DNA of 5,959 bases, taken from the NCBI GenBank assembly GCA_030044775.1, contig JASICF010000631.1:1-5959 (forward strand), given 5' to 3'. A program made the position numbers and the translations under genes. The notes under the pieces are model-generated. The model worked only from the letters and a program-made list of their open reading frames with translations, made no database searches and was not told the DNA's origin. Source of the DNA: Candidatus Sulfotelmatobacter sp. (GTDB lineage Bacteria; Acidobacteriota; Terriglobia; Terriglobales; Acidobacteriaceae). This document shows positions 1 to 5,276 of the stretch, one piece after another; the first letter of the stretch is position 1, and every line of letters starts with the position of its first letter.

Positions 1-289
1 TCGGAGTGATTTCGAAGACGTTCCCGTAGCCGTTGGTGATCGGCTCCCCGTATCCGGCTGTTGTCCCGTAGAGGTTCCCGTTCTCGCCCTGAACAAGAGA
101 CACGTAATAAGGAAACGAGCCATCAATCCCCTGAAAACTTAGGAGGCTATTGAACGTCTGCGCCCGAGCCACTACTGCCGCAGAGCATAACCCGAGAACG
201 GTGCATACCATTCTTCTCCAGAAGCCAGGTTGCCACGCTCCGCGCCTGGGTATAGGAGGGAACCGTCCAGAGCTTTGTTGTGTCGCCAT
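1..289 (-). CDS. Exported GloVer-type tandem-repeat protein, N-terminal part (runs off left edge)
   Basis: Ninety-six codons of a minus-strand gene are visible and the frame is still open at base 1. I chose the ATG at 289-287 because GGAGGA lies 5 bases upstream of it. The protein opens with a basic region (Arg15, Arg16, Arg25, Arg26), then a hydrophobic stretch at about 28-41 and an A-R-A site, so signal peptidase should cut after residue 43. The mature part starts QTFNSLLSFQG and continues with a repeat unit: F-x-G-x-D-G at 52-57, then GNLYGTT at 71-77, then GNVFEITP at 89-96. This pattern is characteristic of the choice-of-anchor tandem-repeat GloVer family, large secreted or surface proteins of unknown role that are abundant in Acidobacteria and Verrucomicrobia. 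Met27 is a less likely start because it would remove the basic region. The family call is from motif recognition; the substrate or partner is unknown. Confidence 0.85.
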   Translation of the reverse strand, partial: MATQQSSGRFPPIPRRGAWQPGFWRRMVCTVLGLCSAAVVARAQTFNSLLSFQGIDGSFPYYVSLVQGENGNLYGTTAGYGEPITNGYGNVFEITP

Positions 290-409
290 CGGAGTCCTCC
301 ATCGCTGAAATTCGCGCTTCGGCCTGGGCACAAGGCCCACGCCCGGGTTCGGAACACAACAGGGACGAGCCGCAAAGGGAAGGGTCATGCAGCGGCCGGT
401 TAGTCAAGC

Positions 410-439
410 ATTATCCCCATATCGCATCTGTGCCGTCAA
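410..439 (-). promoter_or_regulatory. Candidate sigma70-type promoter for the GloVer gene
   Basis: On the minus strand TTGACG (439-434) is followed after 18 bases by GATAAT (415-410). Each box matches five of six positions of the -35 and -10 consensus. Transcription would begin near 403, leaving a leader of about 115 bases before the ATG at 289. The leader contains a small hairpin, TGGGC/GCCCA with a 5-base loop (325-339). The promoter is inferred from sequence only. Confidence 0.45.
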
Positions 440-577
440 CACGCAAGCTGCAGGCAGCGCGCCAAGCAAAATCCAGCGCTAGCCCGCTCGGGCCATCCCC
501 ATCCGTGATTTCGGCAGTAACTTGCGTTCCCGCATTCTCTCTGTTCCACTGAATCATCCCGCACCGAGAGAAACTCC
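440..577. other. Spacer upstream of lemA, no recognised element
   Basis: This is the lemA-proximal part of the region between the divergent GloVer and lemA genes. It must hold the lemA promoter, but I find no convincing -35/-10 pair. The only signal I can point to is the weak Shine-Dalgarno-like GAGAG at 566-570, seven bases before the lemA ATG. A minus-strand reading frame crosses this stretch, but it has no recognisable motif and overlaps the start of lemA. Confidence 0.4.
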
Positions 578-1165
578 ATGGACGCAACCGTAATTCAGGG
601 CGCAATGATTCTGCTGTTTATCGTCGGAGTCCTCGTCTACTCCGTCATGCTCTACAACGAACTCGTGCGTCTGCGCAACGATAACGACCGCGCCTGGGCC
701 AACATCGATGTGCTCCTCAAGCAGCGCCACGATGAGATCCCCAACCTCGTCGAAACCGTCAAGGGATATATGCAGCACGAGCAGCAAACCCTGCTCGCCG
801 TCACCCAGGCCCGCACCGCATCCATCGCCGCCGCCAGCATCCGCCAGAAAGCCCAGGCCGATCTGGCCATGACCGGCGCTCTACGCGGCCTGTTCGCAGT
901 CGCCGAAAATTATCCTCAGCTCAAGGCCAACGAGAATTTTCTCAAACTGCAGACCCGCATCAGCGATCTCGAAGAACGCATCGCCGACCGCCGAGAATTT
1001 TTCAACGACGACGTCAACACCTACAACACCCGCATCGGCCAGATTCCCTACGTTTTCGTCGCCAGCTTCATGGAGCTGAAACGGCGCGACATGTTCCAGG
1101 TCTCTGACGAAGATCGCCGCCTGGTCGAAGTCAAATTCCAGAACCAGAACGCGGCCGGCGCGTAA
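578..1165 (+). CDS. lemA: LemA family membrane protein
   Basis: The 195-residue product has one N-terminal membrane segment at about residues 8-27 with a very short leading tail, followed by a soluble helical domain. LemA hallmarks appear in order: LYNELV at 25-30, AWANIDVLLKQR at 39-50, the signature IPNLVETVKGY at 54-64, ENYPQLKANENFLKLQ at 110-125, and the acidic/basic helix with DDVNTYN at 144-150. The length is normal for the family (about 180-200). The start is supported by GAGAG seven bases upstream and by the correct position of the membrane anchor. LemA proteins are widespread, and their biochemical role is not settled. In many genomes lemA sits beside a TPM-domain or M48 peptidase gene; neither is next to it here, so it appears to be a single-gene unit. 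An imperfect hairpin in the repeat downstream may end the transcript. Confidence 0.93.
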   Translation: MDATVIQGAMILLFIVGVLVYSVMLYNELVRLRNDNDRAWANIDVLLKQRHDEIPNLVETVKGYMQHEQQTLLAVTQARTASIAAASIRQKAQADLAMTGALRGLFAVAENYPQLKANENFLKLQTRISDLEERIADRREFFNDDVNTYNTRIGQIPYVFVASFMELKRRDMFQVSDEDRRLVEVKFQNQNAAGA

Positions 1166-1210
1166 CTGTACTTTCACCCGCGCGTCATCCTGCATAATCT
1201 CCTCTACATT

Positions 1211-1268
1211 GTCATCCTGAGCGGAACTTCTTCGCGCAAAGCGCGAAAGAAGCGTAGCCGAAGGACCT
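1211..1268. repeat. Interspersed palindromic repeat, copy 1
   Basis: The element begins GTCATCCTGAGCG and ends GCCGAAGGACCT. Its core is a hairpin: the arm at 1227-1237 pairs with 1241-1252 around an AAA loop, giving 11 base pairs with one bulged A (1248). The outer halves, CTGAGC and GAAGGA(T/C)CT, recur at 5103-5140. A loose duplicate of the left end, GTCATCCTG, lies at 1184-1192. I recognise this as a common type of acidobacterial intergenic repeat. It lies 45 bases past the lemA stop and could also act as a transcript end, though no T-run follows the stem. Confidence 0.75.
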
Positions 1269-1393
1269 CAGCGGCTTTTCTTGCCTGATACGCCTTCAAC
1301 ATTTTCCCCATCCAGATAATTCCAACAATCCCTTCCTCCGTTTCTCCGCAACTAACCTGAAATGGGCGACTACACTATTTCAAAGAGAGGTCG

Positions 1394-1759
1394 ATGAACA
1401 TGAATAATCTGCTGAAATCCGTTCTCAAAACCGTCGTTTATATTCTCGAACAGACGGAAGATACCGCGGGAGAAGTGCGCCATCGCGTCTCGAAAGGCGT
1501 TAACCGCGTGAGCGATCGTATGTCCGATTTGCGCGACCAGGCGCAGGATTTCTATTCCCCGGATCATACCTTGCGCAACGTTCTCACCTTCGTGGCGGGA
1601 GTCGGCGTTGGCGTCGCGACTGCAGTCTTATTCGCGCCCGCCAGCGGCGACGAAATTCGCAGCCAGATCGGCGAAAAGGTTCATGACATCCGTGACCGCG
1701 TCCGCGACCGCTTCTCTGAGTCGAGCGCAGGACCGGCCACCGGCACCGAGGGCGAATAA
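1394..1759 (+). CDS. YtxH-domain small membrane protein
   Basis: The 121-residue product has an amphipathic, charged N-terminal half (residues 1-60), one membrane segment at about 63-80 rich in Gly and Val, and directly after it the YtxH signature LFAPASGDEIR (79-89). A charged helix (IGEKVHDIRDRVRDRF, 92-107) and a short flexible tail follow. YtxH proteins are small bacterial membrane proteins, often described as stress-related, with no established biochemical activity. The N-terminal extension before the membrane segment is longer than in minimal YtxH proteins. Two in-frame ATGs exist: 1394, only 3 bases after GAGAGG (1385-1390), and 1400, 9 bases after it. The second has the more usual spacing, so the protein may be 119 residues. 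It stands alone in a unit that converges on hemB. Confidence 0.85.
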   Translation: MNMNNLLKSVLKTVVYILEQTEDTAGEVRHRVSKGVNRVSDRMSDLRDQAQDFYSPDHTLRNVLTFVAGVGVGVATAVLFAPASGDEIRSQIGEKVHDIRDRVRDRFSESSAGPATGTEGE

Positions 1760-1820
1760 TCTTGTTCTGATGTTTGGCTTGAACCCTGCACGCAAGACAT
1801 TTTGAGCAGAGTGTTTTGAG

Positions 1821-1845
1821 AGGGCACGGCTTCCAGCCGTGCCTT
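1821..1845. terminator. Hairpin between convergent ytxH-type gene and hemB
   Basis: GGCACGGCT (1823-1831) pairs perfectly with AGCCGTGCC (1835-1843) around a 3-base TCC loop. Outer A-T and G-T pairs extend it to 11. It sits 61 bases past the YtxH stop and 26 bases past the end of hemB, where a shared bidirectional terminator would be expected. No long T-run flanks it on either strand, so efficient intrinsic termination is uncertain. The GGCACGGCT..AGCCGTGCC form is also, from memory, a recurrent intergenic palindrome in acidobacterial genomes. Confidence 0.55.
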
Positions 1846-1871
1846 CGAACTCGCCTTCGACGAATAAGCGA

Positions 1872-2957
1872 TTACGCCAGCAGCTTGGCGGCATCCTTCG
1901 CAAAATACGTCAGGATCATGCTCGCTCCGGCGCGTCGAATGCTCTGCAGCGATTCCATCATCACGCGTTCGCGCTCGATCCAGCCATTCCGCGCCGCCGC
2001 CTCGATCATCGCGTACTCGCCTGAAACCTGATATGCCGCCAGCGGTAAATCGAAACGCAGTCGCGCCGCCGCAATCACGTCGAGATATGGCATCGCGGGT
2101 TTCACCATAATCATGTCCGCGCCTTCTTCAATGTCCAGCTCGATTTCGCGCATCGCTTCCCGCAGATTCGCTCCATCCATCTGGTAAGAACGCCGGTCGC
2201 CGAATTGCGGCGCGGAATCGGCAGCTTCACGGAACGGTCCGTAAAATCCGGATGCAAACTTCGCCGCGTAAGAAAGTATTGGGGTGTTGATGAAATCCGC
2301 GTCATCCAGCGCCCGCCGGATCGCCGCCACTCGTCCATCCATCATGTCCGACGGCGCAATCACATCGACGCCCGCCCGCGCCAGCGACACCGAAGTGCGT
2401 GCCAACAGCTCCAGGCTCGCATCGTTGTCGATTTCAAACTGCTGCTCAGCCCGCGCCGCAACTGCCGCAGCCATTCTCTCGATCGCCCGTTTCTTTTCCT
2501 TTGGGCTCGCCATAGTGATCGCCGCGGCGCCCAGTGACTTGGGGATTGCCCTCTTTCGCACAACCCCGCAATGCCCGTGAGACATGTATTCGCACAGGCA
2601 CACATCCCCCATCAGAACCAGTTGCGGGACCTCCCGCTTCATCGCCCGCGCAGCTTGCTGCACGATGCCATCGTCGGCCCATGCCCCGGTGGCAACTTCG
2701 TCTTTCGTTTGCGGCAGCCCAAACAAAATCACCGCCGGCACGCCCATCGCCCGCACGCCTTCCGCCTCTTTCACCGCCTCATCCACCGACAAATTAAACA
2801 CGCCCGGCATGGACCCGACTTCCTTGCGCACGCCTTCGCCGGGACAAACAAACATCGGGTAGACAAAGGCATCCGGAGTGAGGCGCGTTTCTCGAACCAT
2901 ACTTCGAAGCTGCTCAGTGCGGCGAAGCCGGCGAAGGCGCGTGATTGGGAAGGCCAT
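1872..2957 (-). CDS. hemB: Porphobilinogen synthase (delta-aminolevulinic acid dehydratase)
   Basis: HemB condenses two 5-aminolevulinate molecules into porphobilinogen in the cytoplasm, the first shared pyrrole step of tetrapyrrole synthesis. The 361-residue product shows RLRRLR near the N-terminus, YPMFVCPG at 33-39, the zinc site DVCLCEYMSHGHCG (Cys120, Cys122, Cys130), APSDMMDGR, the first catalytic lysine in SYAAKFASGFYGPFR (Lys233), the Schiff-base lysine in MIMVKPAMPYLD (Lys286), and QVSGEYAMI near the end. I chose the start at 2957 because AGGTGG lies a few bases upstream and MAFPITRLRRLRR is a typical N-terminus. The in-frame ATG at 3008 lacks a ribosome site, and a possible -10 (TAGAAT, 3016-3011) would put the transcript start downstream of it. 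The family is usually about 325-340 residues; the excess is one insertion after Cys130. No other heme gene is adjacent. Confidence 0.96.
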   Translation of the reverse strand: MAFPITRLRRLRRTEQLRSMVRETRLTPDAFVYPMFVCPGEGVRKEVGSMPGVFNLSVDEAVKEAEGVRAMGVPAVILFGLPQTKDEVATGAWADDGIVQQAARAMKREVPQLVLMGDVCLCEYMSHGHCGVVRKRAIPKSLGAAAITMASPKEKKRAIERMAAAVAARAEQQFEIDNDASLELLARTSVSLARAGVDVIAPSDMMDGRVAAIRRALDDADFINTPILSYAAKFASGFYGPFREAADSAPQFGDRRSYQMDGANLREAMREIELDIEEGADMIMVKPAMPYLDVIAAARLRFDLPLAAYQVSGEYAMIEAAARNGWIERERVMMESLQSIRRAGASMILTYFAKDAAKLLA

Positions 2958-3050
2958 AGATACCACCTGACGAAGCTGCCATCTGACAAGAAATTGCCCG
3001 GAACGCATTGATTCTAACAGGTTGCGGACGGTCGATCCTTGTGTTGTAAA

Positions 3051-3066
3051 TCACAGCTCTTTGTGA
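3051..3066. promoter_or_regulatory. Inverted repeat in the hemB/kinase divergent spacer
   Basis: TCACA (3051-3055) and TGTGA (3062-3066) form a perfect inverted repeat with a 6-base spacer. A second, overlapping pair is GTGA (3063-3066) and TCAC (3076-3079). They lie in the 177-base region between the divergent starts of hemB (2957) and the kinase-like gene (3135), where an operator would be expected. The arms are short and the order is opposite to the CRP consensus, so a regulator cannot be named and chance is possible. Confidence 0.2.
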
Positions 3067-3134
3067 CCAAAGTAATCACCAGTTATCCGAAAGCGGTCTG
3101 GGAACCAACGGTTTCCTCTCTAGAATGAGAACGG

Positions 3135-4886
3135 ATGAGTCCGCTCCAACGCTATCGCTGGTTTTTGCTGGCCGGCGGAGTCACGCTGGCATTCGCCGTC
3201 GTGTCGCTCACCGTTCCTCGCGGTCATGTTCTCTCCTCGATTTTTGATATCGGCTATTTCGTCTTCATGGTTGCGGCCTCCGCGGCGATGCTGGCCAACG
3301 CATGGTCCGAGCGCGGTGTCAACCGGACTTTCTGGGCCCTGATGGGCTCCGGCTGTTTTCTTTGGGCGTGCGATTCCGCCGCCTGGAATTATTACGAGGT
3401 TCTGCGCCACGCCCCAGTCCCGCGCGACTGGTTCATGAACGTTATTCTGTTTCTCCATCTGGTTCCGATGATTGCCGCTGTGGGCCTGCGTCCGCACCGC
3501 GCCGAGCGCGAACCGAGATTTCGCGGTGGCACACTGGAATTTCTCCTTCTCCTGGTTTGGTGGTTATTTCTCTATGCCTTCATCGTTTTCCCTCCGCAGT
3601 ACGTGTCATTGAATCCCGTCCTGTACGAGAGAAACTCCGGTGCCCTCTATCTCACTGAAACCGGTGTGCTGATCCTGGTTATGGGCATCGCCGCTCGCCG
3701 TGCCACTGGCGGATGGAGATTGATCTATCTCAACCTGATGGCGGCCAGCACTCTTTACGCCCTCGACTCTCAGGGTCTCAGCCTCGCCATGGATACCGCG
3801 AACTACTATTCGGGTAGCCTTTACGATGTTCCCCTGATCGGTACGGTCTGCTGGCTCGCCGCGACCGCTCTAACAGCTCCGCAATGGAAACCCGAACCCG
3901 CGCCCCTCCACGATAACGACAAGTGGGGCGCCGTTGTCTTGCGCATGGCTACGCTCGCCATTCTTTCTTTGCCTGCTCTTGGGTTGTGGACCTTGCTCTG
4001 GGATCGTTCGCCGCTCGCTAGCCGCACCTTCCGCCTGTTCGCGGTGTTGGGCGCGATGCTTGTACTCGGGGCCTTCCTCTTTGTCCGGCAATACTTGCAG
4101 GATCGCGCGCTCATCGGCCTGCTCAATAATTCCCGCAACAGCTTCGAAAACGAACAGCGCTTGCAGTCTCATCTTGTACAGCGGGAAAAATTGGCCTCCC
4201 TCGGGCAGTTGGTTGCCGGAGCGGCGCAGGAAATCGATCAGCCTCTTACTGCGATCATGGATTATTCTGAAAAACTCTGGTCGCATGAGCGTCTTACTCC
4301 CGAGCAGGACGCGCTGGTCCGCAAGATTGTCGGCCACGCCCAGCGCACCCGCGATCTCATCGCCAACCTTTTGAGCTTTTCCCAGCAAAACCCCGCCGGG
4401 AAGAAAATGGTCGATCTTTCCATGCTCCTGCAGCGCAGCCTGCAGATGCGCGAGCTGCAATTGCACGAGCGCAACATTCGCATCGAAACTGCCATCGATG
4501 CCGCTCTTCCAGGCGTCTGGGGGGACGGCCACCGGCTGTTCCAGGCTTTCGTTCAGATCGTGGAAAATGCTCTCGACGCACTCGAAGAAGCCGGTGGCGG
4601 CATGCTCCGCGTTACCGCCCAGCACGAAAAAAACCAGATCGTTATACGCTTCTCCGATACCGGCCCCGGCATCAAAGAGCCCGACCGCGTTTTCGATCCC
4701 TTCTACACAACCAAACCCATCGGCAAAGGCACGGGCCTCGGCCTCAGCGCCGTGTACGGCGTCGTGCGCGACCATCAGGGCCAGATCACCTGCCACAACC
4801 AGGCGACAGGGGGAGCCGTTTTCCTGCTTCACCTCCCCGTAGCGGCGCAGCCGCTGGCGCAGGTAGCCGGAACAAGCGGGGACTAG
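3135..4886 (+). CDS. Polytopic membrane histidine-kinase-like protein with Gln in place of the phospho-accepting His
   Basis: The 583-residue product has an N-terminal half of about ten hydrophobic segments (roughly 8-26, 35-56, 65-80, 99-118, 133-153, 172-187, 196-213, 231-248, 265-288, 299-318). I cannot assign this to a named sensor domain. A linker helix (about 320-350) leads to a DHp region starting REKLASLGQLVAGAAQEIDQPL. The equivalent family motif is A-H-E-I/L-N-N/Q-P-L, so the phosphoryl acceptor His is Gln365 (CAG, 4227-4229). The ATPase domain is well preserved: N-box VENALDA (476-482, Asn478), G1 DTGPGI (508-513), F-box FDPFYTTK (520-527), G2 GKGTGLGLS (530-538). There is no receiver domain and no adjacent response regulator. 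It is either an ATP-binding sensor that cannot autophosphorylate at the usual site, or a kinase using another residue. The ATG at 3135 has only a weak ribosome site (GAGA, 3127-3130). A TAGAAT at 3121-3126 would imply an almost leaderless transcript. Confidence 0.9.
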   Translation: MSPLQRYRWFLLAGGVTLAFAVVSLTVPRGHVLSSIFDIGYFVFMVAASAAMLANAWSERGVNRTFWALMGSGCFLWACDSAAWNYYEVLRHAPVPRDWFMNVILFLHLVPMIAAVGLRPHRAEREPRFRGGTLEFLLLLVWWLFLYAFIVFPPQYVSLNPVLYERNSGALYLTETGVLILVMGIAARRATGGWRLIYLNLMAASTLYALDSQGLSLAMDTANYYSGSLYDVPLIGTVCWLAATALTAPQWKPEPAPLHDNDKWGAVVLRMATLAILSLPALGLWTLLWDRSPLASRTFRLFAVLGAMLVLGAFLFVRQYLQDRALIGLLNNSRNSFENEQRLQSHLVQREKLASLGQLVAGAAQEIDQPLTAIMDYSEKLWSHERLTPEQDALVRKIVGHAQRTRDLIANLLSFSQQNPAGKKMVDLSMLLQRSLQMRELQLHERNIRIETAIDAALPGVWGDGHRLFQAFVQIVENALDALEEAGGGMLRVTAQHEKNQIVIRFSDTGPGIKEPDRVFDPFYTTKPIGKGTGLGLSAVYGVVRDHQGQITCHNQATGGAVFLLHLPVAAQPLAQVAGTSGD

Positions 4887-4911
4887 ACGCATTGCTGCAG
4901 GGACGTGAACT

Positions 4912-5031
4912 ATGCTCGACCGCCTTTGGGACAAGCTCACCAGCTCAGACCCGCTGACTCGTGCCATGCGCGGGCCAGACCCCGATCGGTTGCCCCACCC
5001 TTATTCGCCGGGTTGCCCCCACCCTATATAG
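4912..5031 (+). CDS. Possible 39-codon ORF or truncated gene start after the kinase-like gene
   Basis: The ATG at 4912 comes 25 bases after the kinase-like gene's stop and has AGGGA (4899-4903) eight bases upstream, which is the spacing of a second operon gene. The product begins MLDRLWDKLTSSDPLTRAM and ends at TAG (5029-5031). The last third (from about residue 26) is simply translated repeat units, giving a Pro-rich tail. It may be the 5' stub of a gene interrupted by the repeat array, or a chance frame. I recognise no family. Confidence 0.18.
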   Translation: MLDRLWDKLTSSDPLTRAMRGPDPDRLPHPYSPGCPHPI

Positions 5032-5082
5032 GCCGGGTTGCCCCACCCTTATCCGCGTTCTTTGCGGATAGGGTGGGCAACC
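4988..5082. repeat. Tandem GGTTGCCCCACCC repeat cluster ending in a large hairpin
   Basis: GGTTGCCC(C)CACCC begins at 4988, 5011 and 5036, so units are 23 and 25 bases apart and separated by short AT-rich/GCCG segments. The third unit is completed by an inverted copy: 5036-5056 pairs with 5064-5082 around a 7-base loop (GTTCTTT), giving 19 base pairs with two single-base bulges in the left arm. The hairpin is about 150 bases past the kinase-like stop and could end that transcript, but no T-run follows. The unit type is, from memory, a dispersed acidobacterial palindromic repeat; here it has partly tandem form. Confidence 0.8.
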
Positions 5083-5102
5083 TTCAATGTTGCAATTCGC
5101 TT

Positions 5103-5140
5103 GTCACCTGAGCAAGCCTCTTTTGCGCAGCGAAGGATCT
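5103..5140. repeat. Interspersed palindromic repeat, copy 2
   Basis: GTCACCTGAGC at the left and GCGAAGGATCT at the right match the ends of the repeat at 1211-1268, with a shorter, different middle (AAGCCTCTTTTGCGCA). The strong core hairpin of copy 1 is missing, so this is a shorter or decayed member of the same family. GTGGTGACCAC (5142-5152), an 11-base palindrome, follows immediately. Confidence 0.6.
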
Positions 5141-5154
5141 GGTGGTGACCACTG

Positions 5155-5181
5155 AGCCTGCGCTGAGCGAGCGAAGGCACC
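5155..5181. repeat. Probable degenerate third copy of the interspersed repeat
   Basis: CTGAGCGA (5163-5170) followed directly by GCGAAGG (5171-5177) and CACC resembles the two ends of the repeat at 1211-1268 and 5103-5140 joined without a middle section. It lies 15 bases past copy 2. The short match makes this a tentative family assignment. Confidence 0.35.
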
Positions 5182-5233
5182 GAATGGGCGCGTTTGGCCC
5201 GCTTCCCTATTGAGCCGCACCGCTAACCCTCTT

Positions 5234-5255
5234 TTTCCCATCAGGGAAATTTCCC
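5234..5255. promoter_or_regulatory. Palindromic motif just upstream of mutS2
   Basis: TTTCCC (5234-5239), GGGAAA (5244-5249) and TTTCCC (5250-5255) lie in succession. The last two make the perfect 12-base palindrome GGGAAATTTCCC. The first two can form a 6-base-pair stem with an ATCA loop. The motif ends 21 bases before the mutS2 ATG, so it could be an operator or a leader hairpin. There is no direct evidence of function. Confidence 0.25.
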
Positions 5256-5276
5256 CTTCGCTCTCCTGTACCATAA

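Noticed and set aside
411..605. Minus-strand 64-codon frame between the GloVer gene and lemA
   Set aside because: It overlaps the start of lemA, has no recognisable motif, and its 3' end falls at the candidate GloVer promoter. A decayed gene fragment cannot be excluded, but nothing supports it.
2958..3008. N-terminal extension of HemB from the ATG at 3008
   Set aside because: The extra 17 residues are not typical of HemB and there is no ribosome site upstream. The ATG at 2957 has a good one.
2571..3011. Plus-strand open frame (146 codons) opposite hemB
   Set aside because: The opposite strand has an unbroken HemB with all catalytic residues. The His- and Arg-rich plus-strand product is a frame shadow.
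3051..3066. CRP/FNR-type operator
   Set aside because: The half-sites are in the reverse order (TCACA-N6-TGTGA rather than TGTGA-N6-TCACA) and lack the flanking consensus, so I list it only as an unnamed inverted repeat.
3870..4967. Long minus-strand open frame (365 codons) opposite the kinase-like gene
   Set aside because: It lies antisense to a gene with clear kinase motifs. Its product has no recognisable domain, and long antisense frames are expected in GC-rich DNA.
4988..5082. CRISPR-like array
   Set aside because: There are only three direct units with gaps of about 10 bases, no spacers of 25-40 bases, and no cas genes. It is a small tandem palindromic repeat.
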